This document shows positions 1-5,502 of a stretch of 9,020 nucleotides of DNA, piece by piece. The stretch is from Gammaproteobacteria bacterium (GTDB lineage Bacteria > Pseudomonadota > Gammaproteobacteria > Francisellales > CACEW01). A program made the position numbers and the translations under genes. Below the pieces are notes generated by a model. That model ran no database searches, was not told where the DNA came from, and was given only the letters and a program-made list of their open reading frames with translations. The stretch's first letter is position 1, and every line of letters starts with the position of its first letter. The DNA lies in assembly GCA_028282045.1 (NCBI GenBank), contig JANQIS010000010.1, forward strand, positions 1 to 9,020, read 5' to 3'.

Positions 1-163
1 CCGCTTTATACTGGCGCAGTGCTCTGGCGAGCGTTTTTTCATTACCCACTAAAATCAATTGCAACCGGCTAAAGCGCTTAACTGCACTCACAGCAGCGGG
101 AATCGTTGATTTAACGCCATGGTCCCCACCCATGGCATCAATCGCGATGGTGATCGACTTCAA
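1..163 (-). CDS. plsX: PlsX phosphate acyltransferase, N-terminal fragment (cut by window edge)
   Basis: Partial gene; only about the first 54 codons are in the window. The translation begins with KSITIAIDAMGGDHG, the highly conserved PlsX N-terminus, followed by a Rossmann-like segment (LQLILVGNEK). PlsX converts acyl-ACP to acyl-phosphate in the first steps of membrane phospholipid synthesis, acting as a peripheral membrane enzyme. An in-frame TAG lies two codons upstream of the TTG at 163-161, and no ATG fits before the conserved block, so TTG is the likely start. The TTG is only three bases after the rpmF stop, so translation is probably coupled to L32. This linkage of ribosome and lipid genes is a standard chromosomal arrangement and marks host DNA rather than phage. 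Confidence 0.93.
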   Translation of the reverse strand, partial: MKSITIAIDAMGGDHGVKSTIPAAVSAVKRFSRLQLILVGNEKTLARALRQYKA

Positions 164-166
164 GTG

Positions 167-343
167 CTACTCGCCCTCACCAATCACCTTGCGACCACGG
201 TAATAACCATTAGCAGTCACATGATGACGACGATGGGTCTCACCCGATGTCACATCCTGTGATAATTGCTCAGCACTTAAAGCATCGTGTGAACGACGCA
301 TATCGCGCTTGGAACGTGTTTTACGGTTTTTTTGTACAGCCAT
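167..343 (-). CDS. rpmF: 50S ribosomal protein L32
   Basis: 58-aa protein starting [20 protein letters not shown] and ending near [12 protein letters not shown], a complete match by eye to gammaproteobacterial L32 (typical length 56-60). It is a structural protein of the large ribosomal subunit. It lacks the four zinc-binding cysteines found in some L32 paralogues, so it is the C-minus form. The start is supported by AAGGAG seven bases before the ATG. It lies 72 bases after yceD and 3 bases before plsX, in the usual yceD-rpmF-plsX order, and is most likely transcribed from the promoter in front of yceD. Confidence 0.97.
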   Translation of the reverse strand: MAVQKNRKTRSKRDMRRSHDALSAEQLSQDVTSGETHRRHHVTANGYYRGRKVIGEGE

Positions 344-415
344 TGGATCACTCCTTTATTCATCAATACCCAGAGCTGATTGTAAGTAACACTTTTTTGC
401 CGGTGTTTGTTACAA

Positions 416-940
416 TCAACTATCCAGTTTTAAATCTCGCAACACTTTAAAAGGATTCTCACGCCCTTCTTGCTGCTGCTCTTTATCACCATAAGAAGTC
501 ACCACGGTATCTCCGGTTTTTTGTGGCTTCTTTGGTACTATCGGTAACGCCAATAGTAACTCATCTTCAACCATTTTGCTCGGCCTTAACATCTCCTCTT
601 CCATCAGTAAAGGTTCATAGTGAGCCGGCAATTTTTTTGCCTCACTGTCATGATAAATCGGGCTTAGGCAAGTGTCGGTCTTTACTGGAAAATAAAATAC
701 TTCCAGCGTCCTTTGACATACCAATGGCAGCGAAGCTTCGATAGACAAGTGTATAACCACAAATCCATGCTCATCCACTTCAAAACTCATCGCCACATTC
801 ACCTGTTCGCGCTGGGCATCAGGCGCCAACAATTCTGACAACCTGGGCATTTGCTCATACGCCACATCACCTTGAATCCTACGCCGTTGTTTGGCGAACT
901 TAGTCGGTTCAAGTTGGACAGGCAAGCGTTCTTTTATCAT
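416..940 (-). CDS. yceD: YceD/DUF177 family protein (23S rRNA accumulation protein)
   Basis: 174-aa protein of normal length for YceD. The N-terminus (MIKERLPVQLEPTKFAKQRR), a central LVCQRTLEVF segment matching the E. coli LECQRC region, the acidic MVEDELLLALPIVP motif and the C-terminal NPFKVLRDLK tail are all family hallmarks. In E. coli and plants this family is connected with 23S rRNA accumulation or processing; the biochemical activity is not settled. Here the second cysteine of the CxxC-like spot is absent (CQRT). The ATG at 940 agrees with the family N-terminus; an AGGA lies ten bases upstream but overlaps the best -10 candidate, so the mRNA may have a very short leader. First gene of the host operon. 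Confidence 0.93.
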   Translation of the reverse strand: MIKERLPVQLEPTKFAKQRRRIQGDVAYEQMPRLSELLAPDAQREQVNVAMSFEVDEHGFVVIHLSIEASLPLVCQRTLEVFYFPVKTDTCLSPIYHDSEAKKLPAHYEPLLMEEEMLRPSKMVEDELLLALPIVPKKPQKTGDTVVTSYGDKEQQQEGRENPFKVLRDLKLDS

Positions 941-949
941 AGCTGGCGC

Positions 950-978
950 ATCCTATTAAATATTGTGGTTTTTGTCAA
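950..978 (-). promoter_or_regulatory. Candidate sigma70 promoter of yceD-rpmF-plsX
   Basis: On the minus strand a perfect -35 box TTGACA (978-973) is followed after 17 bases by TAGGAT (955-950) as -10. The predicted start of transcription is only a few bases before the yceD ATG at 940, so the transcript would be nearly leaderless. A weaker alternative further up is TTGATA (1055-1050) with TATAAA (1030-1025) at 19-base spacing, which would leave room for the AGGA as ribosome binding site. The promoter remains intact next to the prophage end. Confidence 0.6.
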
Positions 979-1151
979 ACGAAAGGTAGCAGGATACCCG
1001 GTTGAAACTGCCCACTATCGGCCATTTATAGTTAAAATACATTTTTGCATATCAATGCACATTACCGATTAAACGCCTAAAATGCATGGCGTACAAGCAA
1101 ATAGCACCCCTATCATTTGTGAACATTTACGAGTATAAAAGCATAAATCAG

Positions 1152-1169
1152 TACGTCAAAATTACGTCA
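1152..1169 (+). repeat. Direct repeat TACGTCA x2, 11 bp apart, before the integrase start
   Basis: TACGTCA occurs at 1152-1158 and 1163-1169, an exact repeat with one-helical-turn phasing, ending two bases before the integrase ATG. The phasing fits tandem binding of a protein such as an excisionase or repressor; this is inference from position only. No clear Shine-Dalgarno is present in front of the integrase ATG. Confidence 0.4.
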
Positions 1170-1171
1170 TT

Positions 1172-2147
1172 ATGGCCACATTTAGAAAACGTGCCAAAGG
1201 TTGGTACGCAGAAGTATATAAACATGGTGTTAGAGCTTATGCAACCTTTCCTACAAAAGCACAAGCTAAGGAGTGGGCAGCCAATAAAGAAATGGAAATA
1301 CAAGCATCTCAAGGTTTAATGATTAATTCTGATGCAACTTTTTATGATGCGGTTATCAGATATTTAGATGAAATTAGTGTGCACAAAAAAGCCCATAAAT
1401 GGAATGTTAATAAAAAGCGCATACTCCTCGAAGCGTCCTTTGCAAATGTTCCAGTATCCAAATTACTAGCATCACATATTGCCAACTGGAGAGATGAGCG
1501 CCTTAAAATAGTTCAACCATCTACTGTAAACCGTGATCTTAATTTCGTATCATCAATATTAAATGTATGCCGCACTGAATGGGGATGGATTAGCAATAAT
1601 CCTGTCTCAGGAATAAAAAGACCTACTAACCCACGCCCAAGAGATCGCCGTATCAGTGATGATGAAATTGAATGTATGATTAACGCTTTCGATTACCATT
1701 ACGATAAGCCAATTGGTACAAAAAAAGACATGGTAATAGTGTTTTGGCTGCTTGCAATTGAAACGGCTATGAGATTAAGGTGAGATGTGCTCATTATTGA
1801 AATCAGATATTCATATCAGCAAAAGGTATTTAACGCTCCGAGACAGCAAAAACGGTGATATGAGAAATGTCCCATTATCATCTAAAGCTGTTGATCTGTG
1901 CCAAAAGTTACTAGATACAAACATAACAGTAGAGTCAAAAGTTGCGAGTAACATATTTATTAGATGCAGAGACAAAACAGGCATTGAGGATTTGACTTTT
2001 CATGATTCAAGGCATGAGGCAATAACCAGGCTTGCTCGCAAACTAGATGTACTGGATTTAGCACGAATGATAGGTCATAGAGACCCACGATCACTCATGA
2101 TTTACTACAACGCAACAGCAAGTGAAATCGCCTCACGATTAGACTAA
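1172..2147 (+). pseudogene. int: Tyrosine-type phage integrase, broken by a +1 frameshift
   Basis: Site-specific recombinase of the phage integrase family. The first frame (1172-1783) gives an N-terminal arm-binding domain (MATFRKRAKGWYAEVYKHG), a SAM-like core-binding domain (~residues 58-140) and ends ETAMRLR then TGA. The second frame (from 1785) continues EMCSLLKSDIHISKRYL with no gap. Removing one A from TTAAGG at 1775-1780 restores AMRLGEMCSLLKSD and a 324-aa protein. In that form every catalytic residue is present: Arg201, Lys226, His277 and Arg280 (HDSR), His302 (GHRD) and Tyr311 (MIYYN). Only one base separates it from an intact gene, so the lesion is recent, a sequencing error, or less likely a programmed shift at AGG-TGA. 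It converges on alpA, sharing stop-codon bases. Confidence 0.9.
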
Positions 2148-2392
2148 GCACTTTTTTCTCTGTGCTTATTAACCCAATCACGCACTTCAGCAGGATTCCA
2201 CCTAGGATGGCCATTGCTGACCTTAATGCATTTTGGAAAACCTACCTTGCAAATGATGCGTTGGCGAACACTTCCATATGAAAGACCTATGTATGCGGCA
2301 ATATCATCCATAGACCATAAACGCTTATCCAAGTTCTGAATGCGCATCTCAGATAGCATTTGTTTTAATAGGTCGTTTGTTTCTTCGTTCAT
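2144..2392 (-). CDS. AlpA-like helix-turn-helix regulator / excisionase
   Basis: 82-aa protein beginning MNEETNDLLKQMLSEMR. After a short helical lead comes a MerR/AlpA-type winged helix: LWSMDDIAAYIGLSYGSVRQ (~residues 26-45) is the helix-turn-helix, followed by GFPKCIKVSNGHPRW and EVRDWVNKH, the classic end of AlpA and excisionase proteins. Such proteins bind DNA near attachment sites and act as excisionases or activate integrase expression. The start at 2392 is chosen because AAGGAGGA lies six bases upstream; an ATG seven codons earlier has no such site. Its TAG stop (2146-2144) overlaps the TAA of the convergent integrase (2145-2147), so transcription of one gene enters the other. The role as this phage's Xis is inferred from domain and location. 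Confidence 0.8.
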   Translation of the reverse strand: MNEETNDLLKQMLSEMRIQNLDKRLWSMDDIAAYIGLSYGSVRQRIICKVGFPKCIKVSNGHPRWNPAEVRDWVNKHREKSA

Positions 2393-2453
2393 GTCGTCCT
2401 CCTTATAAATCAAGGCGCGATATTCAACAATTTGGTAAGGGCTTTAGATTTAC

Positions 2454-2476
2454 TTTCACTTTTTGAAAAAGTGAAA
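2454..2476. promoter_or_regulatory. Perfect 11-bp-arm palindrome upstream of alpA
   Basis: TTTCACTTTTT at 2454-2464, a central G, then its exact reverse complement at 2466-2476. It lies in the 90-base gap between the last tiny membrane ORF and alpA. No U-run follows on either strand, so it is a poor intrinsic terminator; the near-zero loop fits a dimeric repressor operator for alpA, or an mRNA hairpin separating the two genes. Function is inferred. Confidence 0.5.
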
Positions 2477-2482
2477 CTTGGC

Positions 2483-2569
2483 CTATTTAGTATGTCTGTA
2501 TTTACCTATCTGATAGCCGGCAAAGAGCCAGACACCACCGATAAAGATAAAGTTTGTCAATGCAATCAT
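2483..2569 (-). CDS. Tiny membrane protein, 28 aa
   Basis: Unrecognised. Reads MIALTNFIFIGGVWLFAG then YQIGKYRHTK: one hydrophobic helix of about 18 residues and a short basic tail, which predicts a single-pass inner-membrane peptide with the C-terminus in the cytoplasm. AGGAGG lies ten bases before the ATG, formed by the last Arg codons of the preceding tiny gene, whose stop is four bases away. Its tail pattern (G-Y-x-x-G-R/K followed by basic residues) resembles that of its 31-aa neighbour, suggesting related roles or a shared origin. At this length the coding call rests on the ribosome binding site and the packed gene arrangement. Confidence 0.5.
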   Translation of the reverse strand: MIALTNFIFIGGVWLFAGYQIGKYRHTK

Positions 2570-2573
2570 GATT

Positions 2574-2669
2574 TCATTTCCTCCTATTGTTCCTACCAAC
2601 TAAATACCCAACAATGCACCCAATCAAGAATGCTGCAAGGCTTAGGCAAAATGTGTCGTGTATTGTCAT
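2574..2669 (-). CDS. Tiny membrane protein, 31 aa
   Basis: Unrecognised. Reads MTIHDTFCLSLAAFLIGC, then IVGYLVGRNNRRK: a single hydrophobic segment of about 20 residues with GxxxG-like spacing (G17, G21, G25) and a strongly basic end. A single-pass membrane peptide is predicted. Its ATG overlaps the TGA of the 58-aa gene upstream (ATGA), a typical translational-coupling junction, and its own last codons supply the Shine-Dalgarno for the next ORF. The tight packing with both neighbours is the main reason to call it a gene. Confidence 0.55.
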   Translation of the reverse strand: MTIHDTFCLSLAAFLIGCIVGYLVGRNNRRK

Positions 2670-2842
2670 GACTGTACCTTTTTGAATTTTTCAATTACCC
2701 ATTCGATTGACTCTGTGATGACAACTACGATTGCATATATTAACACCACTATTCCTACTAAAATATTTACTGCAAAATATCCCAGAATAATCACCCCGAA
2801 TAAGGCAAACGGTATTAACGCTAAATATATTAACCATTCCAT
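2666..2842 (-). CDS. Small membrane protein, 58 aa, two hydrophobic segments
   Basis: Unrecognised. Residues 3-25 (LIYLALIPFALFGVIILGYF) and 27-43 (ILVGIVVLIYAIVVVIT) are hydrophobic with an Asn at 26 between them, then an amphipathic charged tail ESIEWVIEKFKKVQS. It is predicted as a two-pass or one long hairpin inner-membrane protein. The ATG is one base after the stop of the zinc-ribbon gene (TGA-T-ATG), with GGAGGCGGAG upstream, so translation is coupled. It begins a run of three tiny membrane genes between the replication module and alpA. A holin-like role cannot be excluded, but no endolysin or other lysis gene is nearby. Confidence 0.7.
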   Translation of the reverse strand: MEWLIYLALIPFALFGVIILGYFAVNILVGIVVLIYAIVVVITESIEWVIEKFKKVQS

Positions 2843-2843
2843 A

Positions 2844-3209
2844 TCACTCCGCCTCCATCATACTGGGTATAGGTGCCCACAAAAATATAAGACGATCATT
2901 AATAACGTTACCTTGCTCAATCCAGCATTTAAAATCTTTACACCAATACGCTATTCTTATTCCGCCGTCCCCTAAATGTAATAACACATCCTGTCCAGTC
3001 TTAGGGGCAGTTTCTGCAGGGCGCCATTGGGATTTTAATTTAGGACCAAGCATATCTAATATTACTTCCTCCAAAAACATTGCATCGCAACCATCACAAT
3101 GTACCAATGGTAAAACATCCCCATGTTTTTCTTTAACGTCCGTTAATGAGTAATCGCAGATGGGGCAACGGGTTTGGCCACTTTCTAATATAAAATCAAA
3201 AGCTTTCAT
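2844..3209 (-). CDS. Zinc-ribbon protein with DUF551-like C-terminal domain
   Basis: 121-aa phage protein of unknown role. Residues 15-41 hold CPIC and CDGC pairs (C15, C18, C38, C41), a treble-clef or ribbon-type zinc site. From residue 62 the pattern W-R-P-x-x-T-A-P-K-x-G-x-x-V-L-L, then an aromatic-rich stretch ending FLWAPIPS, resembles the DUF551 domain common in phage accessory genes. The start at 3209 is chosen because AAGGA lies ten bases upstream; an upstream ATG pair at 3242 and 3239 would extend it by 11 codons into the helicase 3' end without a good ribosome site. It follows the helicase reading frame by 13 bases and the next gene begins one base after its stop. Confidence 0.75.
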   Translation of the reverse strand: MKAFDFILESGQTRCPICDYSLTDVKEKHGDVLPLVHCDGCDAMFLEEVILDMLGPKLKSQWRPAETAPKTGQDVLLHLGDGGIRIAYWCKDFKCWIEQGNVINDRLIFLWAPIPSMMEAE

Positions 3210-3222
3210 CTCATATATTTCC

Positions 3223-4557
3223 TTATTTCTTAAGCGCATCAATGATGCATTGTTGGTTAATGTCTTTGTTTTTCAAAGCCTCTAGCACCATCTCATCGAC
3301 TGTGTCAGACGCGATAATGTGCGTGATGATGACCGGCTTATCTTGACCTTGGCGGTGCAGTCTTGCGTTCATCTGTAAATACATCTCAAGTGACCAGGTA
3401 AGGCCAAACTAGATAATGTGGTTACCGCCATGTTGTATATTCAGGCCATGCCCACAACTTGCAGGGTGAGCAAGTAGCATGGATATTTCCCCGCTATTCC
3501 ATCGCTCAATACATGATGGGTCTTGAGTCAACACTTGAGCTTCTTTAAAGCGCTTAAGGATGCGATCACGATCAGTTTGGAAGTTATAGGCAATTAGCAC
3601 ATTTTGACCCTGCAACTCCTCGATGACTTCTTCTAAAACATCAAGCTTCTGGTTGTGCTTAACCACAACGTTTTGTTTATCTTGTGTGTAGACAGCACCG
3701 TTACAAAACTGCATCAGTTTATTAACAAGTACTGCTGCACTGCTGGCCGTGACAACTTCACCTTCATGCTCCATAAAGAATTCCTTTTTGAAGCTTTTGT
3801 ATTCACGTGCTGTTGACTGATCTAGCTCACAACGTCTATCGGCAAAGACCACATCAGGCAACTCAAGATAATCGTTGGCAGACATGGATAGGCAAATATC
3901 TTGTATGCGTGAGGTGATTTCTTGTTGAGCAATCCCTCTGGGTCTCCAGTTGTAGCCCATGTGATCGGAGTAAAAGAATTTGTAGAGGTAAGCGTAGTAG
4001 GTTTTATACAGGCGCTTACCTTGATCGATTAAGTAAATCTGCGACCATAAGTCCAGCAATCCATTACTTGCCGGTGTGCCAGTGAGTAGTACCATACGGT
4101 TGATCTGTGGAAGTACTTGCTTGATAGCTTTAAAACGCTGAGTTTTGGCACTCTTAAAGCTTGATGACTCATCAATGACCACCATGTCATAGGGCCATTC
4201 TTCCTTGCAATGATTCACTAGCCACACCACCAGGTCTCTACTGATAATGTGTATGCGTGTGTTATCGGCTAACTTGTTCATCCTTGTGCTTGGCATACCC
4301 TTAATGATGGTATAGCTCAAGTGCTGCAGATGCTCCCACTTGGCAATCTCAGCATGCCAAGTGCTCAGAGCGACACGAAGCGGCGCGATCACAAGTATCT
4401 TATCTGCCTTGCATTCTGATATCAGATCAGTAATAGCTGTTAGTGTTGACGCTGTTTTCCCTAAGCCCATATCAAGAAACAGGGCGCATTTGCGATTGTC
4501 CTTGATAAACTCAACCGCTCGCTTTTGGTAGTTGTGTAAGTTATGTTTCATTAGCAT
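3223..4557 (-). pseudogene. SNF2-like DEAD/DEAH-box helicase with in-frame amber codon
   Basis: Phage replication-type superfamily 2 helicase. Visible motifs from the start at 4557: LHNYQKRAVEF (Q-like lead), Walker A LDMGLGKTAS, motif Ia LVIAPLRVALSTW, motif II VVIDESSSFK (DES form), motif III LLTGTPASNG, motif IV-like NVLIAYNFQTDRD and motif V HGLNIQHGGNHII. There a TAG (3411-3409) interrupts the frame, and the same frame continues FGLTWSLEMYLQMNARLHRQ, with motif VI including Arg and GQ, up to a TAA at 3225-3223. Relatives have Trp at the stop position, so TGG to TAG explains it. Full length would be 444 residues; the truncated product is 382 and lacks motif VI, so it should not hydrolyse ATP productively. 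The start has GAGG nine bases upstream and overlaps the rha-like gene by 17 bases. Confidence 0.88.
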
Positions 4558-5158
4558 CACTGAACACCTCATTGAGTATTTTGATTGGATAACTGTTAAC
4601 CTTCCCGAATCGCTCATCAGCTACCGCACCTACAGTCATGCCTTTCTTTTTACATAGGGTGGCAGCTTTACGCCCCATGCGATTGGCGTATGACAACGGC
4701 ACTTTTATTCCGACAATACGACAATGAGCTGTAATTGTTCTGTAGCCTGTTTCCGGATCGAGTTGCTTTAGTTTTTGGTCGATATCATCTTGTTTTGATT
4801 CAATAACCTGTAATCGTTGCTCTTGAAGCACCAATTGATGGGCTTGCTTCAAAATCAATTCAGCTTGTGATGATGGTGTTTCAAGTTCTAACCAACGCTT
4901 AACAATTCTATGGCGCAACTTTATGTTGTAGCCAGCAACCAGTGTTAAGGTTAAATCTTTTGGTAGCAGATACTCGCTTTGCTGGCGGTTTCTCTGGTCT
5001 AGATAGATGCGCGCAAATTTGCGCGCATCTATTTCCATCTCTGTTAACATACTCTTGATATCACGATTGACATCACGATGGCGTTTACCTGTTAACTCAG
5101 AAATTTCTCGACTACTCATTGTTAGTTCTTGTGGTTCTATGATTTTTAAGGCATGCAT
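4541..5158 (-). CDS. Rha-family regulator / antirepressor-like protein
   Basis: 205 aa. Residues ~12-95 match the phage Rha pattern: MSSREISELTGKRHRDVNRD (DNA-binding-like helix pair), then YLDQRNRQQSEYLLPKDLTL and a RIVKRWLELE helix. A charged coiled-coil-like stretch follows (~100-135), then a C-terminal domain containing TGYRTITAHCRIVGIKVPLS and GKVNSYPIKILNEVF. Rha and antirepressor proteins interfere with or switch phage repressors and are toxic to some hosts. AAGGAGG nine bases upstream fixes the start at 5158. It occupies the position of ant in a c4-icd-ant-like cassette, after the C4-type RNA and a small ORF, and overlaps the helicase start by 17 bases. The antirepressor role is inferred from domain plus context. 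The gene contains a perfect 30-bp palindrome. Confidence 0.8.
   Translation of the reverse strand: MHALKIIEPQELTMSSREISELTGKRHRDVNRDIKSMLTEMEIDARKFARIYLDQRNRQQSEYLLPKDLTLTLVAGYNIKLRHRIVKRWLELETPSSQAELILKQAHQLVLQEQRLQVIESKQDDIDQKLKQLDPETGYRTITAHCRIVGIKVPLSYANRMGRKAATLCKKKGMTVGAVADERFGKVNSYPIKILNEVFSDANET
5003..5032. repeat. Perfect 30-bp palindrome inside the rha-like gene
   Basis: ATAGATGCGCGCAAA at 5003-5017 followed directly by its exact reverse complement at 5018-5032. It encodes the IDARKFARIY region. Its central 22 bp match the palindrome upstream of the same gene (5195-5216) at 19 of 22 positions, suggesting a second operator for the same protein; the no-loop symmetry fits a dimeric DNA-binding protein better than an RNA element. 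Confidence 0.75.
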
Positions 5159-5194
5159 GATTCTATCCCTCCTTATGTGGGTGAAAGTGATTTA

Positions 5195-5216
5195 ATGCGC
5201 TCAAATTTGAGCACAT
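5195..5216. promoter_or_regulatory. Candidate operator of the rha-like gene (22-bp palindrome, one mismatch)
   Basis: ATGCGCTCAAA at 5195-5205 is followed by TTTGAGCACAT at 5206-5216; only the pair 5198/5213 does not match. It lies 37 bases before the rha-like start, in the 86-base gap after the 67-aa gene. The AT-rich sequence just upstream on the minus strand (TTTATACAAAA near 5230) could be a -10 region, which would put this site at or just after the transcription start, a repressor position. A related site lies inside the gene. Confidence 0.6.
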
Positions 5217-5244
5217 CGATTTTTGTATAAATGTGATAAAGTTA

Positions 5245-5448
5245 TTAGGTATTGCTGCTTAATATTTGTTTGTATGCAGATTCAATATCGATAAAACGAT
5301 CTAAAACAAGATTCAATGTTCCTCGCAGTGTTTCTTTGTCCAAACAATCAATCTGGTTGTTGGATGCGAGCGCCGTGATAACAGCTTTAGTTTGGACAAA
5401 AAGACGATCGAAATTATCTTGAGCATCAATAAAATAAGATTCAGACAT
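5245..5448 (-). CDS. 67-aa protein of unknown function in the icd position
   Basis: Not recognised. Begins MSESYFIDAQDNFDRLFVQT, then TKAVITALASNNQIDCLDKE and a helical C-terminus ending YKQILSSNT; soluble, mostly helical, one cysteine, no signal peptide. The start at 5448 has GGAG seven bases upstream. The same frame is open a long way upstream, through the C4-type RNA to a TAG in the upstream target (~5645), and a GTG at 5517 could give a 90-aa form; the Shine-Dalgarno argues for 5448. It lies between the C4-type RNA and an antirepressor-like gene, the place of icd (a cell-division inhibitor) in phage P1. No sequence similarity to Icd is claimed. Confidence 0.7.
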   Translation of the reverse strand: MSESYFIDAQDNFDRLFVQTKAVITALASNNQIDCLDKETLRGTLNLVLDRFIDIESAYKQILSSNT

Positions 5449-5457
5449 GACTTGTCT

Positions 5458-5463
5458 CCGGTA
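5458..5463 (-). promoter_or_regulatory. Possible C4 hairpin-2 loop target at the 67-aa gene's ribosome site
   Basis: Minus-strand TACCGG at 5463-5458 runs into the GGAG Shine-Dalgarno of the 67-aa gene and is complementary to CCGGTA in the loop of the second hairpin of the C4-type RNA. Pairing would mask ribosome binding. A six-base match alone could be chance. Confidence 0.3.
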
Positions 5464-5489
5464 ATGGTTATTATCACCACCGTCTTTAG

Positions 5490-5496
5490 GGTCTAA
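5490..5496 (-). promoter_or_regulatory. seqC-like downstream target of the C4-type RNA
   Basis: Minus-strand TTAGACC, seven bases after the 3' end of the C4-type RNA core, repeats the core of the upstream 12-nt target and is complementary to GGTCTAA in the RNA. It lies between the RNA and the 67-aa gene, as seqC does in phage P4. Confidence 0.5.
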
Positions 5497-5502
5497 GCTA
5501 AA

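Larger units (their letters stand above)
941..1171. other. Host-prophage junction region (attachment site expected here)
   Basis: This 231-base stretch between yceD and the integrase start contains no credible gene and no tRNA that I can fold. The half next to yceD holds the operon promoter; the half next to the integrase is AT-rich and holds the integrase control region. The left attachment site should lie inside it, because integrases usually sit next to their att site. Its core cannot be fixed without the other prophage end. Confidence 0.4.

Noticed and set aside
2145..2168. TAAGCAC/GTGCTTA stem at the integrase end as a terminator
   Set aside because: Ten-base loop, weak stem and no following U-run on either strand; it also lies in alpA coding sequence.
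2401..2430. Promoter TTGTTG-17-TATAAG for alpA
   Set aside because: The -10 overlaps the Shine-Dalgarno of alpA, so transcripts from it would lack the ribosome site that defines the start.
2432..2975. Plus-strand ORFs of 79 and 105 codons
   Set aside because: They are antisense to the three coupled small membrane genes and the zinc-ribbon gene; codon use and composition look non-coding.
3240..3411. Separate small gene downstream of the helicase stop
   Set aside because: The frame is the in-frame continuation of the helicase with motif VI, so it is the 3' part of one broken gene.
3409..3411. TAG recoded to an amino acid across the phage
   Set aside because: Other genes in the window, including phage alpA and the 28-aa ORF, use TAG as their ordinary stop.
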